This document shows positions 22,956 through 33,151 of a DNA stretch of 64,000 bases, one piece after another. This DNA is from Orientallactaga sibirica. Lineage: Eukaryota > Chordata > Mammalia > Rodentia > Dipodidae. The notes under the pieces were generated by a model that was not told where the DNA came from, made no database searches, and was given only the letters and a program-made list of their open reading frames with translations. The stretch spans positions 10,006,001 to 10,070,000 of the forward strand of contig JAEOAD010000030.1 of assembly GCA_036365145.1 (NCBI GenBank), given 5' to 3'. Position 1 is the stretch's first letter. The number at the start of each line of letters is the position of its first letter. Both the position numbers and the translations under genes were made by a program.

Positions 22956-22990
<35 letters not shown>
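21659..22990 (+). other. L1-2 3' untranslated region and (TAA)n tail
   Basis: A long 3' UTR with purine-rich G runs (22846-22912, GGGGAGAGGGAGGGG and GGGGGGAGGGGAGGG) before the tail. G-rich 3' UTR tracts are common in mammalian L1s (established). It serves as the reference for the L1 3'-UTR retroposons in this window. Confidence 0.85.
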
Positions 22991-22992
<2 letters not shown>

Positions 22993-24090
22993 CTAAGTCT
23001 AAGGTAAGAAAAACTGGAAAGCTCCTGAGCTATGCCTGAGTTGGGACATGCCTGGAGGACTAAGCCAATTGAGGATCCATGATACCTGGCATTAATGCTT
23101 AGAAAAGTGAGGAAACCCTCTGGTGAGGGAGTAAGAAAAGGAGCTGCTTCAACTTCTACTTTTGTTTCATTGGAGACTGTCAGTGTTCCTGTAGCTCTAA
23201 AAAGTTTTGTGATCCCCACTCCAGGCCAAATGAACTCCCTCAATTTTCTCAAAATTTTCACATTTATTTATGTTTCTATCATGTCTGCAGACATGGGCTT
23301 CATGCCTTCCTCTGCTGTGTTTCCTCAGCTGCAGCTCCATAATTTACTCTGCCAGGCTCAGCATGTCCTTGACATACCAAGCTATTAAGTTGAAATCAGA
23401 AAAGTTCTGTGAGGTCTCTAAATTCTTTCCTCTGATTATCAGACCCTACACTAGCTGAAATAAAATTACTGGCTGGAAGAGAAAAAATTAATTGGCCCGG
23501 TGGTCATGGAAAAGTCTAAACAGAAGATTTTGTTTCTCTCCCCACTTGCAATGATTTATTTTCATGGTTTTATGAGACTTTAATGAGGAAACCTTATCTG
23601 TATGCCTGGTAATTATCAGCCAAATTCCCATTTCCTGTCAGAAAATACACCATAAGTAAAACAAAAATGGAAGAAGGGGAAGAGTCTCTGACCTCTGACT
23701 TGTATGTCCAAGGAATGACTTGTTACCATATAGAGTATGTGACTAGGAAGCAAGTCTGTGATTTTTCTCATTACTTCTGCCTAACTCAGATTGTCACATT
23801 CAATTTAGGATATCAACGAAGTGTAGTAAGATGCTCTGGGTCCTCCTGGATTCTAGACTAAAAGGTATAATTTGAGCAAAAAGAAGTATACTATTCTTCT
23901 TTATGATCTGATATCAATTTCTATCCTGGTACAGCTCCTTTTGTTGGGTGACTGAGGCACACTTGAAGCTAGACAAAGTGCTATGAAGCTTACATTTTGT
24001 TTTGCCTATAAATAAAAAGGTTTTCATACCACTAACTAGAGACTTAGATATGAATGATCCCAGCATCATGAAATTCAAGTAGAGAGCTTG
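22991..24090. other. Non-repetitive intergenic DNA
   Basis: No repeat, RNA gene or exon recognised. Open frames of 60-124 codons (e.g. 22887-23261 minus) overlap the L1 tail or have low-complexity ends, and show no domain. Confidence 0.4.
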
Positions 24091-24093
24091 TCA

Positions 24094-24390
24094 GTGTTAT
24101 TTGTTGTGGAAACACCAAATCAAAAGTCACAAGTAGGAGGGCTCTAACGATTCCACTGGAAAAATGGAGACTAATGACCTAGCATTTTTAGGGTTTAGAG
24201 TATCATAGTACCTGAAGGACTAAAACTCCCTTAGACCCAGAAGGCCTTGAAGAAAAACCTTTATAAACCTTGCCCCATTCCTGGATCGGGACTTAAGCCT
24301 CCATCCCCCAGAAAGGTTGCTACCCCTCTCTGTGCTTCAATAAATAGTCTATGTCTGTTGAGATCAAGTCGTGTGTGCTTTCTCATTCAG
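24094..24390 (+). repeat. Candidate LTR
   Basis: Has the order expected of an LTR: TG-start region (TGTTATTTGTTGTGGAAACACC), a TATA-like TTTATAAACC at 24261-24270, AATAAA at 24341-24346 and a T/G-rich segment to about 24390. Neither end is fixed by a target duplication. Confidence 0.5.
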
Positions 24391-24649
24391 TAGTCAAAGC
24401 AGCCAAGAAGTCAAAACACATCTGAATCTTTATTTTTCAGTTCTAGCTTAGTTAACAAGGTGAGAACCTTCTTTTCTTACACTTTTCTCTAGGTGTAAAA
24501 TTTGCCATGCTCTCAACCTACCAATTTATCTCTGCTTGTTCTGCCATTTAAAAAAGAAGATTGCTAATGTTTTAATTATCTTTTCTGGTATCTAGGCCAG
24601 AGGTAAAAGAACCTGAAGAGTTATATAATGACCTGAGTTTAAATACTTT

Positions 24650-24852
24650 AAAAAAATATATTATTTATTTGACAGAGAAAGAGGGGGAGAGAGAGCAGGA
24701 GAGAATGGATGTGCCAGGGTCTCTAGCCACTATAAATTTCAAATGTGTGCACCCCCTTGTGCATCTGGCTAACATGGGTCCTGGGGAATCAAACCTGGGT
24801 CCTTTGGCTTTGCAGGAAAATGCCTTAACTGCTAAGCCATCCCTCCAGCCCC
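24650..24852 (-). repeat. tRNA-type SINE
   Basis: Short (GA) block, body and CCCTCCAGCCCC end. Probable diverged duplications are TAAATACTTT (left) and TAGATACTTT (right). Confidence 0.85.
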
Positions 24853-25299
24853 TTAGATACTTTTTAAAAAATGTATCTTGAAGGCTCTGTAGTAAGGATT
24901 GGGTTGGTCAAACACAAGGTCTTCTTTAGGAGAAAATGAGGTGGCTCAAACTTGCTCTAATATCTTCACTCTATGGCTGCTTCCCTCTACCCTCCCACTC
25001 CAAGCCATTACATTTGGTAGGCTTTCTGAGCTGATGAATGAGCTGGAACTGACTTGCCTTCTCTGTCTGGAGGGCCAGTTACAATTAAGTCACCTCACTA
25101 TGATACCAATGAAGGAGCTTGGCATTCCAGTATTATGCAGAGAGAGGATACTCCAAGATGAAGACACTTACAAATTAAGACCCAGGCAGTATATTGGCCT
25201 AGAACAGAACTATCCTACAGAACTATAATATAAGTCACTAAGTGATTTTTAAATGTTTAGGTACACACATTTAGAGGAGGAAAGAAAACAAAAGAAATG
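24853..25299. other. Unassigned intergenic DNA
   Basis: Contains a 109-codon frame at 24899-25228 (plus strand) with no domain or similarity I recognise. No splice or promoter context supports it. Confidence 0.35.
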
Positions 25300-25313
25300 A
25301 GAGAAATTTATTT

Positions 25314-25520
25314 TTAAAAAATATTTTATTTATTTATTTGAGAGTGAAGTAGGTGGTGGTGGGGTGGAGAATAGGTGAGCCAAGTCCTCTAGCCACTGCA
25401 AACGAACTCCAGAAGCATGACCCATCTTGTGCATCTGGCTTACATAGGTACTGGAGAACTGAATCTGGGTTTTTAGGCTTCACAGACAAGTGCCTTAACC
25501 ACTAAGGCATCTCTCCAGCC
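25314..25520 (-). repeat. tRNA-type SINE
   Basis: Flanked by AGAGAAATTTATTT (25300-25313) and AGAGAAATTAATTT (25524-25537), differing at one position. The (GA) block is replaced by GTGGTGGTGGGG-type sequence. Confidence 0.9.
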
Positions 25521-25684
25521 ACAAGAGAAATTAATTTAATACATTTTATTTAAAACAATATTCCAAATTGTTTCATTATACACTCAATATAAAAGCATGA
25601 GTGAACCACACATACACATAGTACTCAGAAATCTGATATGCACTTACAATTTCATTAAATCTCAGTTCTAATTAGTGATATTTT

Positions 25685-25913
25685 CTTTCTTTTTTTAAAA
25701 AAATATTTATTTATTTGTTTTATGTTGCGGGGGGGGGGGCGGGGAAGAAGCAGATAGAGAGAGAATGGGTGCACTGGGGCCTCTAGCCACTACAAACAAA
25801 CTCCAGATGCACGTGCCACCTTGTGTCTGGCTTACGTGGGTACTGGGGAATTGAACTGAGTCCTTAGGCTTTGCAGGCAAGTGCCTCAACCACTCAGCCA
25901 TCTCTCCAGCCCC
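25685..25913 (-). repeat. tRNA-type SINE with poly-G run
   Basis: Flanked by AATTAGTGATATTTT (25670-25684) and AATCAGTGATATTTT (25914-25928), one mismatch in 15. A run of 11 Gs at 25729-25739 stands where other copies have GAGAGA. Confidence 0.92.
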
Positions 25914-25928
25914 AATCAGTGATATTTT

Positions 25929-27412
25929 AAATGCTCACTAGCCACATATGGCTTTTGGATACCATGTTAGACAGCCTAAATCTATAATATTTCTTTACTC
26001 CATCCAGTTTAATAGCCTCAGGCCATTTCCATTTGTTACTCTGGACACAGAAGTGACTATGTATTAATCATGCAGAATCCATCCCAGGCAACTTTATTTT
26101 TACTATTCTGTGTTATTATAGTTTCCCACCATCCATTCTGTAGCAAAATTTAGAACTAGGATTCAAATTCTGACAATACCCACCCCTGTCTTCCTTCAGA
26201 GAATGGTCTGTCAATTTCCTACAAACCTTCACACAGTGAAGTTTAAACTGATTCTCAAGGCTTGGTACAAATAAAAGTCAGCTTCAGATTCTAGGACAGA
26301 ACTTTCAACCAACTGAGGATGGATTCTGGAGGTGAAGTCTGGAAATACACCTTGTGTTTGCATCATCTGTGTCCACGAGAACACTAAAGTTTGAGAACAC
26401 TCCTAGACCTTCAAACAGTCTCTGTGGGTTCTGCAGAAATTCCTAACTTTCTTCCTGCAGACCTTGCCTCAGCGATGGTAATGTTCTCACACAGTCAGGC
26501 AGATGAAGCCTTCTCAGAAGGTACAGATCAGTCTCTGTCCTACATTTGATATTGCTCACTTGTTTCGGGAGACCTATATCCCACCCATAACAACTGAGAA
26601 ACTGCTCCATGCTGTTATTTTATCTCTCCTTTTGAACTTTTTCCTCTATGTTTGTGTATGCCATAACTCTATATCTTCAGCACCTCACACTTATACAACT
26701 ACTTTTCTCTCAGGAGCTTTTAGGATATTTATAAATATCTTGTAATTAGTAATTGTTATTGCTATAATTGCAGTCATAAAAATTCAATAACAAGTGAGGT
26801 ATCTGATAGTTGAGCTGAGAGAAAAACACAAGTGTAAAGTAGAGGGTTAAATTGTTTCTCCTTTTTGTAGTCACTTGTCCTTTTACTCTTCTAACCACTA
26901 GAACGTGTGTTGGTCATTGAAACCCACTTGGAAGTACCTGTGGTTAAAAAAAATTACTGTAGGTGCTGTGGGTTGTCCATTTCCTACTCAGGTGAAGAGA
27001 GGACATAGGATTACGCTATGGTTTATGTTGGGAGATGAGGTGGGAGGTACGTTCTTCCACTTCTTACTACTCTATTCTCTAGAAGCATTTCTCTACAGCT
27101 GCTAATGTCCTGGGGCAAAGTGATGAACATCTGAAATGAAAGCTGATGTTTTGCCTTTTCTATGTGCCCTTGCCCCCCCCAGCAGAGCTGACAGAACATT
27201 ATTTACTCAACCTGCAGCCGGTTCAGGAAGCCTGAGCTGTAATTTCTTAACTTAGTCCCAAGGCCATTTCTACTTACAGATTTGAGGAATCTTGCTGTCA
27301 AGACGGACACACATGTACATAGCTTCCCTGGAGGAGGATTCCTTTCAATAAAGACTCAAAATGCTATTTTACTGCCTGATGATCTGTTTCAAAAGACATA
27401 GTTTAATATGTT
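25929..27412. other. Non-repetitive intergenic DNA
   Basis: About 1.5 kb without a repeat, RNA gene or exon I can name. The longest frame (26503-26745) is 80 codons, has no domain and no context. Confidence 0.4.
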
Positions 27413-27562
27413 TTTAAAAAATATATTTTATTCATTTATTTGAGAGATAGATAGATAGAGAGAGAGAGTGTGTGAGAGAGAGAATGGGCATGCCAGGGCC
27501 TTTAGCCACTGCAAACGAACTCCAGAGGCATGCGCCAACTTGTGCATCTGGCTTACGTGGGT
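27413..27562 (-). repeat. tRNA-type SINE, cut short
   Basis: Tail, (GATA)/(GA) block and the first half of the body are present, then the sequence stops being SINE after CTTACGTGGGTCC. The part complementary to the SINE 5' end is missing. What follows is a GC-rich repeat. Confidence 0.85.
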
Positions 27563-28100
27563 CCCTAATCAGAGGTGGGAGGGGAGGTAGGGAGTGAGAC
27601 TGTGTCTGGGTCCCAAATTGGATGTGGGAGGGAGAGTGGTGACTGGGACTGCAATCTCCCCATGTGGCTCAGGAAGGCTAGGGCAGGAACCCTGGCCTGT
27701 TGGCCTGGGTCACTGTCAGTGGTGGGAAGGGGGCCATAATTGCCTGTGTGGGGCTCAGGAAGGCTAGGGTGGGATCTGACCTGCGAGTGGGACGTAATCA
27801 AGTGGGGATTTCAGAAAGGCTAGAGCAGGACCAGCATGCCTGTGGAGCTCTGGGCGATGGTGGGAAAGCCTGGGGCCAGGGTCCTAGCCTGCTAGCAGCT
27901 TGCGTCCACTGGCCTATGGCTAGAAAGGCTACTTGAGGGGATTGGGAACTGGTGGGCTGCCCGAGAGCATGGGAATCAGTGGAGTCCCTATTTTGCTCAT
28001 CTACACCCTCCCTCTGGGAGTGTACTAAAGCCAGCAAACCCCTAAAACACAATCCCTTGAACCTTAAGCATCTTTCCTTTACTTCCCCACGAGGTGAGGT
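27563..28100. repeat. GC-rich degenerate tandem repeat
   Basis: About 0.5 kb, clearly richer in G+C than its surroundings. It holds recurring blocks: GGCTCAGGAAGGCTAGGG at 27666 and 27753, a looser TTTCAGAAAGGCTAGAGCAGG at 27808, and GGTGGGAA(A/G) at 27722 and 27858. Spacing is about 75-95 bp. No coding frame is shared between units. It may be a decayed minisatellite or part of an unrecognised LTR. Confidence 0.5.
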
Positions 28101-28134
28101 GAGGTTAGACGGATGACATCTTGACCAGAAGCCT

Positions 28135-28450
28135 CTTTTGTATATTTTTATTGAGATTTTAATACATGAAGATATTATAATTTGATCATAATGACCCCCT
28201 ACACTTAAGTGAACCCCCTCTTCTATCTAGGTAGTCTCTTTTCTATTTTCATGTCTCATTCTTTTTTTTCTCCCTCTTCCATCATATATGTCAAAATGTT
28301 AATGGGCTCAATTTGTGCATGTCTTATGGTGGTACCAAGTTCTACTGTGAGGTCAGGAATACACCACGCCCTTCATGTTCAGAGCATAGTGTTCCAAAAT
28401 ACTGCTCCCCACCCTCTGGCTCTTCAGACATCTATTTTTACTTTTTGTTT
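28135..28450 (-). mobile_element. Old L1 3'-UTR fragment
   Basis: The stretch CTGCTCCCCACCCTCTGGCTCTT and the AT-rich left side (TTTTTATTGAGATTTTAATAC) align in order with the 3' part of copy C at 13842-14545. More diverged than copies A and B. Confidence 0.5.
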
Positions 28451-29229
28451 TCATAATATAATTTTTCTCTCTATCATTTTAGTTTAAAGGTTTTTCTTAA
28501 AATTACAGATTCATTGTAGAAAATCTTAAAATATAGGAGGCTGAAAAATTAAATTTAAAATTGCCTGCAAACCACAACTGTTTGGTGTATTTTCTTAAGT
28601 TTTATTTTTCCTTATTTATTTTTCCTTTTAAAGCATATTTGAAATGAATAATTGCTAGAAGTTAGATTTTTCCCCAGTATTCCTGATTTCATTTAGAGGA
28701 AGTGATGTTATAAAAACCACAACCTGGACATCAGGAATGCTAATAGTACACATTTTTTTTTAGAGATTTACAGAGTTAGAAAATATATGTATTGAAAGAT
28801 AAAATCTCTAAGGGGTTTTTACTGATATTTCTAATTAAAAGTCATCACATAGGAGCTTTGTGCATCTTTTTCTGTTCTGCATTTGTATTTAACTGTTTTC
28901 TACACTAAGAGTTCTTGTTCCTAGCTACACATAGAAATATATCTCATATTAACTCATATGATTTATTCTACATTTTATACACAGTAGCCTCAGTTATACC
29001 ACCATTATGGTAACTAAAAACAGGCTTTAAAAATATAAGGCATAGTCTCTTTCCTTTTGCCTTCTTCCTATTTGAAAACATTTGTGTTAAATATGCTTTC
29101 ATATATATATATGCAAATCACACAGCCCTTACATTCACTACTATATTTTGTTCCATACTGACTGTGCATTTTATGTTAATTACTAAAACTTAGATCAATG
29201 TTACTCTGGTACTTTTTGTGTTTGAGTCT
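28451..29229. other. AT-rich intergenic DNA
   Basis: No family recognised with confidence, and no coding or RNA signal. Includes a short (TA)n at 29101-29112. Confidence 0.4.
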
Positions 29230-29405
29230 TGTTCTCTAGTAAATTCATCAGGAATGACTGGCTCATGGAGACAATATTACCTACATGATCTCACACTGAT
29301 AGCAAGTTTGCAACTTTGGTATTTGAGAGTCAGTTTTGCCAGATATAAAAAACTTAGCTCACATTTTCTTTCCATTAGTATTTTAGATACATTAGTCTAT
29401 TTTCA
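29230..29405 (-). mobile_element. Possible ancient L1 fragment
   Basis: GGCTCATGGAGACAATATT and TTTTGCCAGATATAAAAAACTTAGC resemble the minus orientation of L1 sequence between ORF1 and ORF2. Weak similarity. Confidence 0.3.
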
Positions 29406-29414
29406 TTTTATTGC

Positions 29415-29628
29415 TATTATTATTATTATTATTAAGAGAGTCAGAGAGGAAGAGGCGGGGAATGGGTGCTCCAGCAGCCTGTCAGCCACTGTGAATGAAT
29501 TCCAAATGCATGCGCCCCTTGTGAGCAAGCACAGCATTGAGTGCTTGTGTCACTTTATGTCTGGCTAAACGTAGGACCTGGAAATGGAAAGGGTGTTCTT
29601 AGGCTTGACAGGCAGGCACCTTAACCAC
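29415..29628 (-). repeat. tRNA-type SINE, variant subfamily, truncated by LTR
   Basis: (TTA)n tail complement, (GA) block and body with the extra TGCTTGTGTCACTTT insertion shared with 5750-5973. It stops at TTAACCAC, where an LTR begins, and its 5' head is absent. Confidence 0.75.
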
Positions 29629-30012
29629 TGTGGTAGTTTGAATATATGTCCCCCAATACATTCAGTGTTTTATTAGTTATAGTTTGCAACTACAATCACC
29701 TTCCTAGAGGCAATGTCACTGGGGGCTGGTCTTAAGGTGTGGGTTTGAGATTCCATTGTAAAGATATGCAAATGGGCCTAGCAGGTGTTCCTGAAGTGTG
29801 CTGTGTGACCTTTTGGCTGTAGTTTTGCTCTGTGTGCTGTGGTGGCTGGTTGGCTTTTCTCTCTCTCTGCTTGGCCCTGGGAAAGCAGGCTGCTTTTCCT
29901 GTCTTTATGGAACTTCCCCTGGATCTGTAAGCTTCAATAAATACTATCCCTTCCTCCATAACTGTGCCTGGTCTGGTAGTTCATCTCAGCGAACCTGAAG
30001 CTGTCTGCTACA
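29629..30012 (+). repeat. MaLR-type LTR (384 bp)
   Basis: Begins TGTGGTAGTTTGAATATATG and ends CTGTCTGCTACA, with AATAAA at 29937-29942. It is the same subfamily as the LTR at 36310-36699, whose target duplication confirms these ends. Followed directly by MaLR internal-type sequence. Confidence 0.9.
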
Positions 30013-30621
30013 GTACCACTTTACTGTTAAATACTTTCAACATGTAAAGGCACAGTATAAGAAATTCAGGAAAGAGAGATGGGTCATTGAGTTTGCAACA
30101 GTGGTCTTGTGTTTTGGAAATGGCCATGGGAAATGTGAAGCAGGTTTGTTTGATGCCTGCATGAAGACCTGATGGAAACATGAGAATGAACTCTGGATTG
30201 CAGTGGAGAGCCAGTGGAGATATTGGGACCACAGAAAGTCTGCTTAGAAGAGCTGCTGACCCTGGATGAAGTTTCCCAGGACTGTGAGTAGCCTAGCTGG
30301 AGGGGTGGGATTGGAACTCCAGACTTGTTGCTGGTTAGAATTATCAGACTTGAAGATTTGACAATTATTAGAGTTTTTGGACTTACAGCTACAGAGTTTG
30401 ATGTTTGTCCTGGTTGTCTTAACTCTTACATTGGTTGAATATTTCTTTGCTATGCCCAATGCCATCTTTTGCAGTGTGAATGTTTATTCTGTGCCATTAT
30501 GGGTTTTGGGGGGATTTTTTGGTATTATGGCTCAATTAAAAGACATTGAATTATGGGAATGTTTGAACATCATTGGGATTGATAAAAATTATGGGGACTT
30601 TTAAAGTTTGATGAATGCATT
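30013..30621 (+). mobile_element. MaLR internal region, left part
   Basis: Non-coding sequence typical of MaLR interiors (GGATTGCAGTGGAGAGCC, TTGAATTATGGGAATG, AAATTATGGGGACTTTTAAAG). MaLRs have little or no coding capacity and were moved by ERVL proteins (established). Interrupted by the retroposon at 30622 and continues at 31953. Confidence 0.65.
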
Positions 30622-31943
30622 GTGTTTTTTTAATTTTTAAATTTATGTATTTTTATTAGTTATGCACATAATGTTAATACAGTCATGTTGGTGCCATTGA
30701 TAGCCTCCTGCCTGTCCTCCCCCCTCTGAAGGGACCCTCCTGGTTGGGGAATCTGGGATGTGCATTGTGAGGGCAGCCATCAGTTATGTGGAAGAGGCAA
30801 TGTCTCTGTGCATAATGACCCAACTTGTGGCTCTAACAATCTTTCCGCCCCCTCTTCCACAAATTTATCTGAGCCATGTTGGGTTCATTTTAGGTCTACT
30901 TCAGTGATGAGGTCTTGTGAGCCTCTGTCTCTGGATATCTGGTTTTGTAGGACTTGAGTGTTCTCTAAGTCTATCTCCTTCAGCCTTGTGCTGGTGTCAG
31001 GTTCACCAAGAAAGCTGCACTCTTGCCCATTTCCCCAGTTACTACATGGTTTCAGCTGGGGCCATGATGAGGTGCAATAGGTTGATCTTCTGTCCAGGTT
31101 CGGCATCCATCTGAAAAAGAAGCAAATTCTCCAATGGAGAGAGAAGTCAGCACTGGATAAATGGGATAACTATTATTATTATTTATTTATTTGAGAGAAA
31201 GAGGCAGAGACAGACAGAGGGAGGGAGAGAAAGAGAAAGAATGGGAGGGAGGGAGAGAATGGGTGCACCAGGGCCTCCAGCCACTGCAAATGAACTCCAG
31301 ATGCATGTGACCCCTTGTGCATCTGGCTTATGTGGGTTCTGGGAAGTCAAACCAAGGTCCTTTGGCTTTGCAGGCAAGTGCCTTATCCACTAAGCCAACT
31401 CCCCAGCCCAATAACCATTATTATTTTAGAGAGAATTTTATAGGTGTAGGCCCTTTTGTAGCCCACAATTGGTGGGAGCTTGATATTGGAGAGTGGGCTA
31501 ATTTTTTGGATATGGTTCTGACTTGTTTCCCAGTTCTAGCTATGAGTTCCATTCCACTGAGCGGATCTGTTAGCCAAATCAAGAGCAGTGGTTATCCACC
31601 ATGGCTGTGTGCCTCTATTGCACTTGTGTGAGCATCATGTCAGGTTGTTTGCTGCTGAGTAGCTTAGACTACGAGTTGCTTGGACAGATGTTGGTAATTT
31701 TCCCCCAGTTGCTCATGTAGCACCTTCTGGCACTAGACAAGCTAACTGTCTGGGGACTGACTCTCTTCAAGATTCCAGCCAGGTCACTCCATGTTATGTA
31801 CCAATAGCATATGGTGTCTTCAGCAGTAGAGTCCTTACCATTAACCTTTGGTGGGTCATAAAGTACTCTGACAGAAATCTGTCTTCTTTTGGGAAACCTT
31901 GTAGGTTTCTCTGATGAACAACTCATTGTGGAAGTTAACCACA
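30622..31943 (-). mobile_element. L1 3'-UTR retroposon, copy B, carrying a SINE
   Basis: The A/T-rich tail is on the left and the 5' end, TGTGGTTAACTTCCACAATG, on the right. It is flanked by GAATGCATT at 30613-30621 and 31944-31952. About 1.09 kb without the SINE. It starts at the same base region as copy A, although the two are independent insertions. Confidence 0.82.
31181..31410 (-). repeat. tRNA-type SINE inside L1 3'-UTR copy B
   Basis: Flanked by ATAACTATTATTATT (31166-31180) and ATAACCATTATTATT (31411-31425). Copy A near 4141-4155 has the single, unfilled ATAACCATTATTATT. Confidence 0.95.
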
Positions 31944-31952
31944 GAATGCATT

Positions 31953-32001
31953 TTATTTAAAATCATATATGGTTATCAATTCATGGGGGCCAGGGGTGGA
32001 A
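31953..32001 (+). mobile_element. MaLR internal region, right end with purine tract
   Basis: Ends in GGGGGCCAGGGGTGGA (31985-32000), which matches the purine-rich tract found just before MaLR 3' LTRs. The next base starts the LTR at 32002. Confidence 0.65.
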
Positions 32002-32281
32002 TATGGTGGTTTGATTCAGGTGTCCCCCATAGACTTGGGTGTTCTAAATGCTAGGTTTCCAGCTGATGGAGATTTGGGAATTGATGCCTCCTTGAGACAG
32101 TGTATTGTTGGGGGTAGGAGTATGTGCAAAGACGGTATATTTGAGTGATATGATTGGGTAGAGGTGAGCCTCTGGCTCTTCTGGGATCTGATATAAATGG
32201 AGCCTCCTCTACAGGCTCAGCTACAAGACAGTTCAAGCTCTTTCTGCTTAGTCTGTAGATGCTTCCCAGGTTCATACCCTT
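32002..32281 (+). repeat. MaLR-type LTR, 3' part missing
   Basis: TATGGTGGTTTGATTCAGGT, GTCCCCCATAGACTTGGG and AATGCTAGGTTTCCAGCTGATGG. It is the same family as 33152-34009, not the subfamily of the LTR at 29629. The right side is cut at the SINE tail at 32282. Confidence 0.75.
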
Positions 32282-32508
32282 TTTTTTTTTTAAAATTTTT
32301 ATTTATTTATTTGCAAGCAGAGAAAGAGAGAGAGAGATATTAGAGAGGCAGACACAGAGAGAATGGGCATGCCAGGGCCTCTAGCCGCTGCAAACAAACT
32401 CCAGATACATGTGCCCCTCATGCATCTGGCTTACGTGGGTCCTGAAGAATCGAACCAGGATCCTTTGGCTTCACAAATGCCTTAACTTCTAAGCCATTTC
32501 TCCAGCCC
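32282..32508 (-). repeat. tRNA-type SINE
   Basis: Poly-T tail complement, (GA) block, body with GCATCTGGCTTACGTGGGTC, and TCTCCAGCCCC end. A short deletion precedes the head (CACAAATGCC in place of CACAGGCAAGTGCC). No clear target duplication. Confidence 0.88.
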
Positions 32509-32617
32509 CTCATTCACTGTTTTTGAGAGCATCATTACTGTTTTTTTTTTTGGTAGAATATATTTCTATTTTAATTTATAGAGCACTTTTAGAAATACAA
32601 AAATTCAAATTTGTTCA

Positions 32618-32843
32618 GGGCTGGAGAAACAGCTCAGCATTTAAGGTATTTGCCTGCAAAACCTAACAACCTGACTTCAATTCCCCAGTACCCATGTAAA
32701 GCCAGATGCACAAAGTGGCCCATGAATCAAGAGTTCATTTGTAGTATCAAGAGGCCCTGGTGTACCCATTCCCTCTCATTCTCTGTCTCTTTCCCACCCC
32801 AACTCTCTGCTTGCAAGTAAATAAATAAAAATATGTAAAAAAA
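32618..32843 (+). repeat. tRNA-type SINE, plus strand
   Basis: Head GGGCTGGAGAAACAGCTCAG, box-B-like ACTTCAATTCCCC, a (CT)n-type block and an AAATAAATAAA tail. Probable duplication TTGTTCA at 32611-32617 and 32844-32850. Confidence 0.9.
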
Positions 32844-32869
32844 TTGTTCAATGGAATCTTTGTACCATT

Positions 32870-33146
32870 TCTATAAAAAAGCAAATAAATAACAAATAAT
32901 GCTAGGAGAACTGGATATCCACATGAAAAATAATGAAGTTGTACCCCTTCCTCATACCATACACAAACATTAATTCAAAATGGATTATGGACCCAAATAC
33001 GACAGTTAAAACTGAAATGCTCTGAGAAGAGTTTGAGGAAGAAATCTTCATGGTCTTTGATAAGGCAAAGCCTTCTTAGATATGACACAAAAAGCACCTT
33101 GGCTAAAGTCAGACTTCATCAGAAATTTAAAATGTATGTCTTGAAG
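32870..33146 (+). mobile_element. Ancient L1 ORF2 fragment
   Basis: ACTGGATATCCACATGAAAA, CAAAATGGATTATGGACCC and TTCTTAGATATGACACAAAAAGCACC are the ORF2 C-terminal region of an old mammalian L1. It is cut at the target site of the LTR at 33152. Confidence 0.75.
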
Positions 33147-33151
33147 GATGC

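Larger units (their letters stand above)
18766..22990 (+). mobile_element. L1-2: LINE-1, 5'-truncated, with complete 3' end
   Basis: Begins in the ORF2 linker (GTTCACAACTAAACAATTTA) and runs to a (TAA)n tail at 22955-22990. It is the only one of the four younger L1s with its natural 3' end, and so defines the 3' UTR (21659-22990, about 1.33 kb). The target duplication was not found: the 5' junction lies in the ancient L1 but that L1 is not recognised after 22990. Confidence 0.93.

Noticed and set aside
22955..22990. Simple (TAA)n microsatellite as an independent feature
   Set aside because: It is the 3' tail of L1-2, directly joined to its 3' UTR.
31183..31377. Open frame of 64 codons similar to frames at 11383, 25707 and 27.5 kb
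   Set aside because: All are the same frame of the repeated SINE. Shared sequence reflects copies of a repeat, not a gene family.
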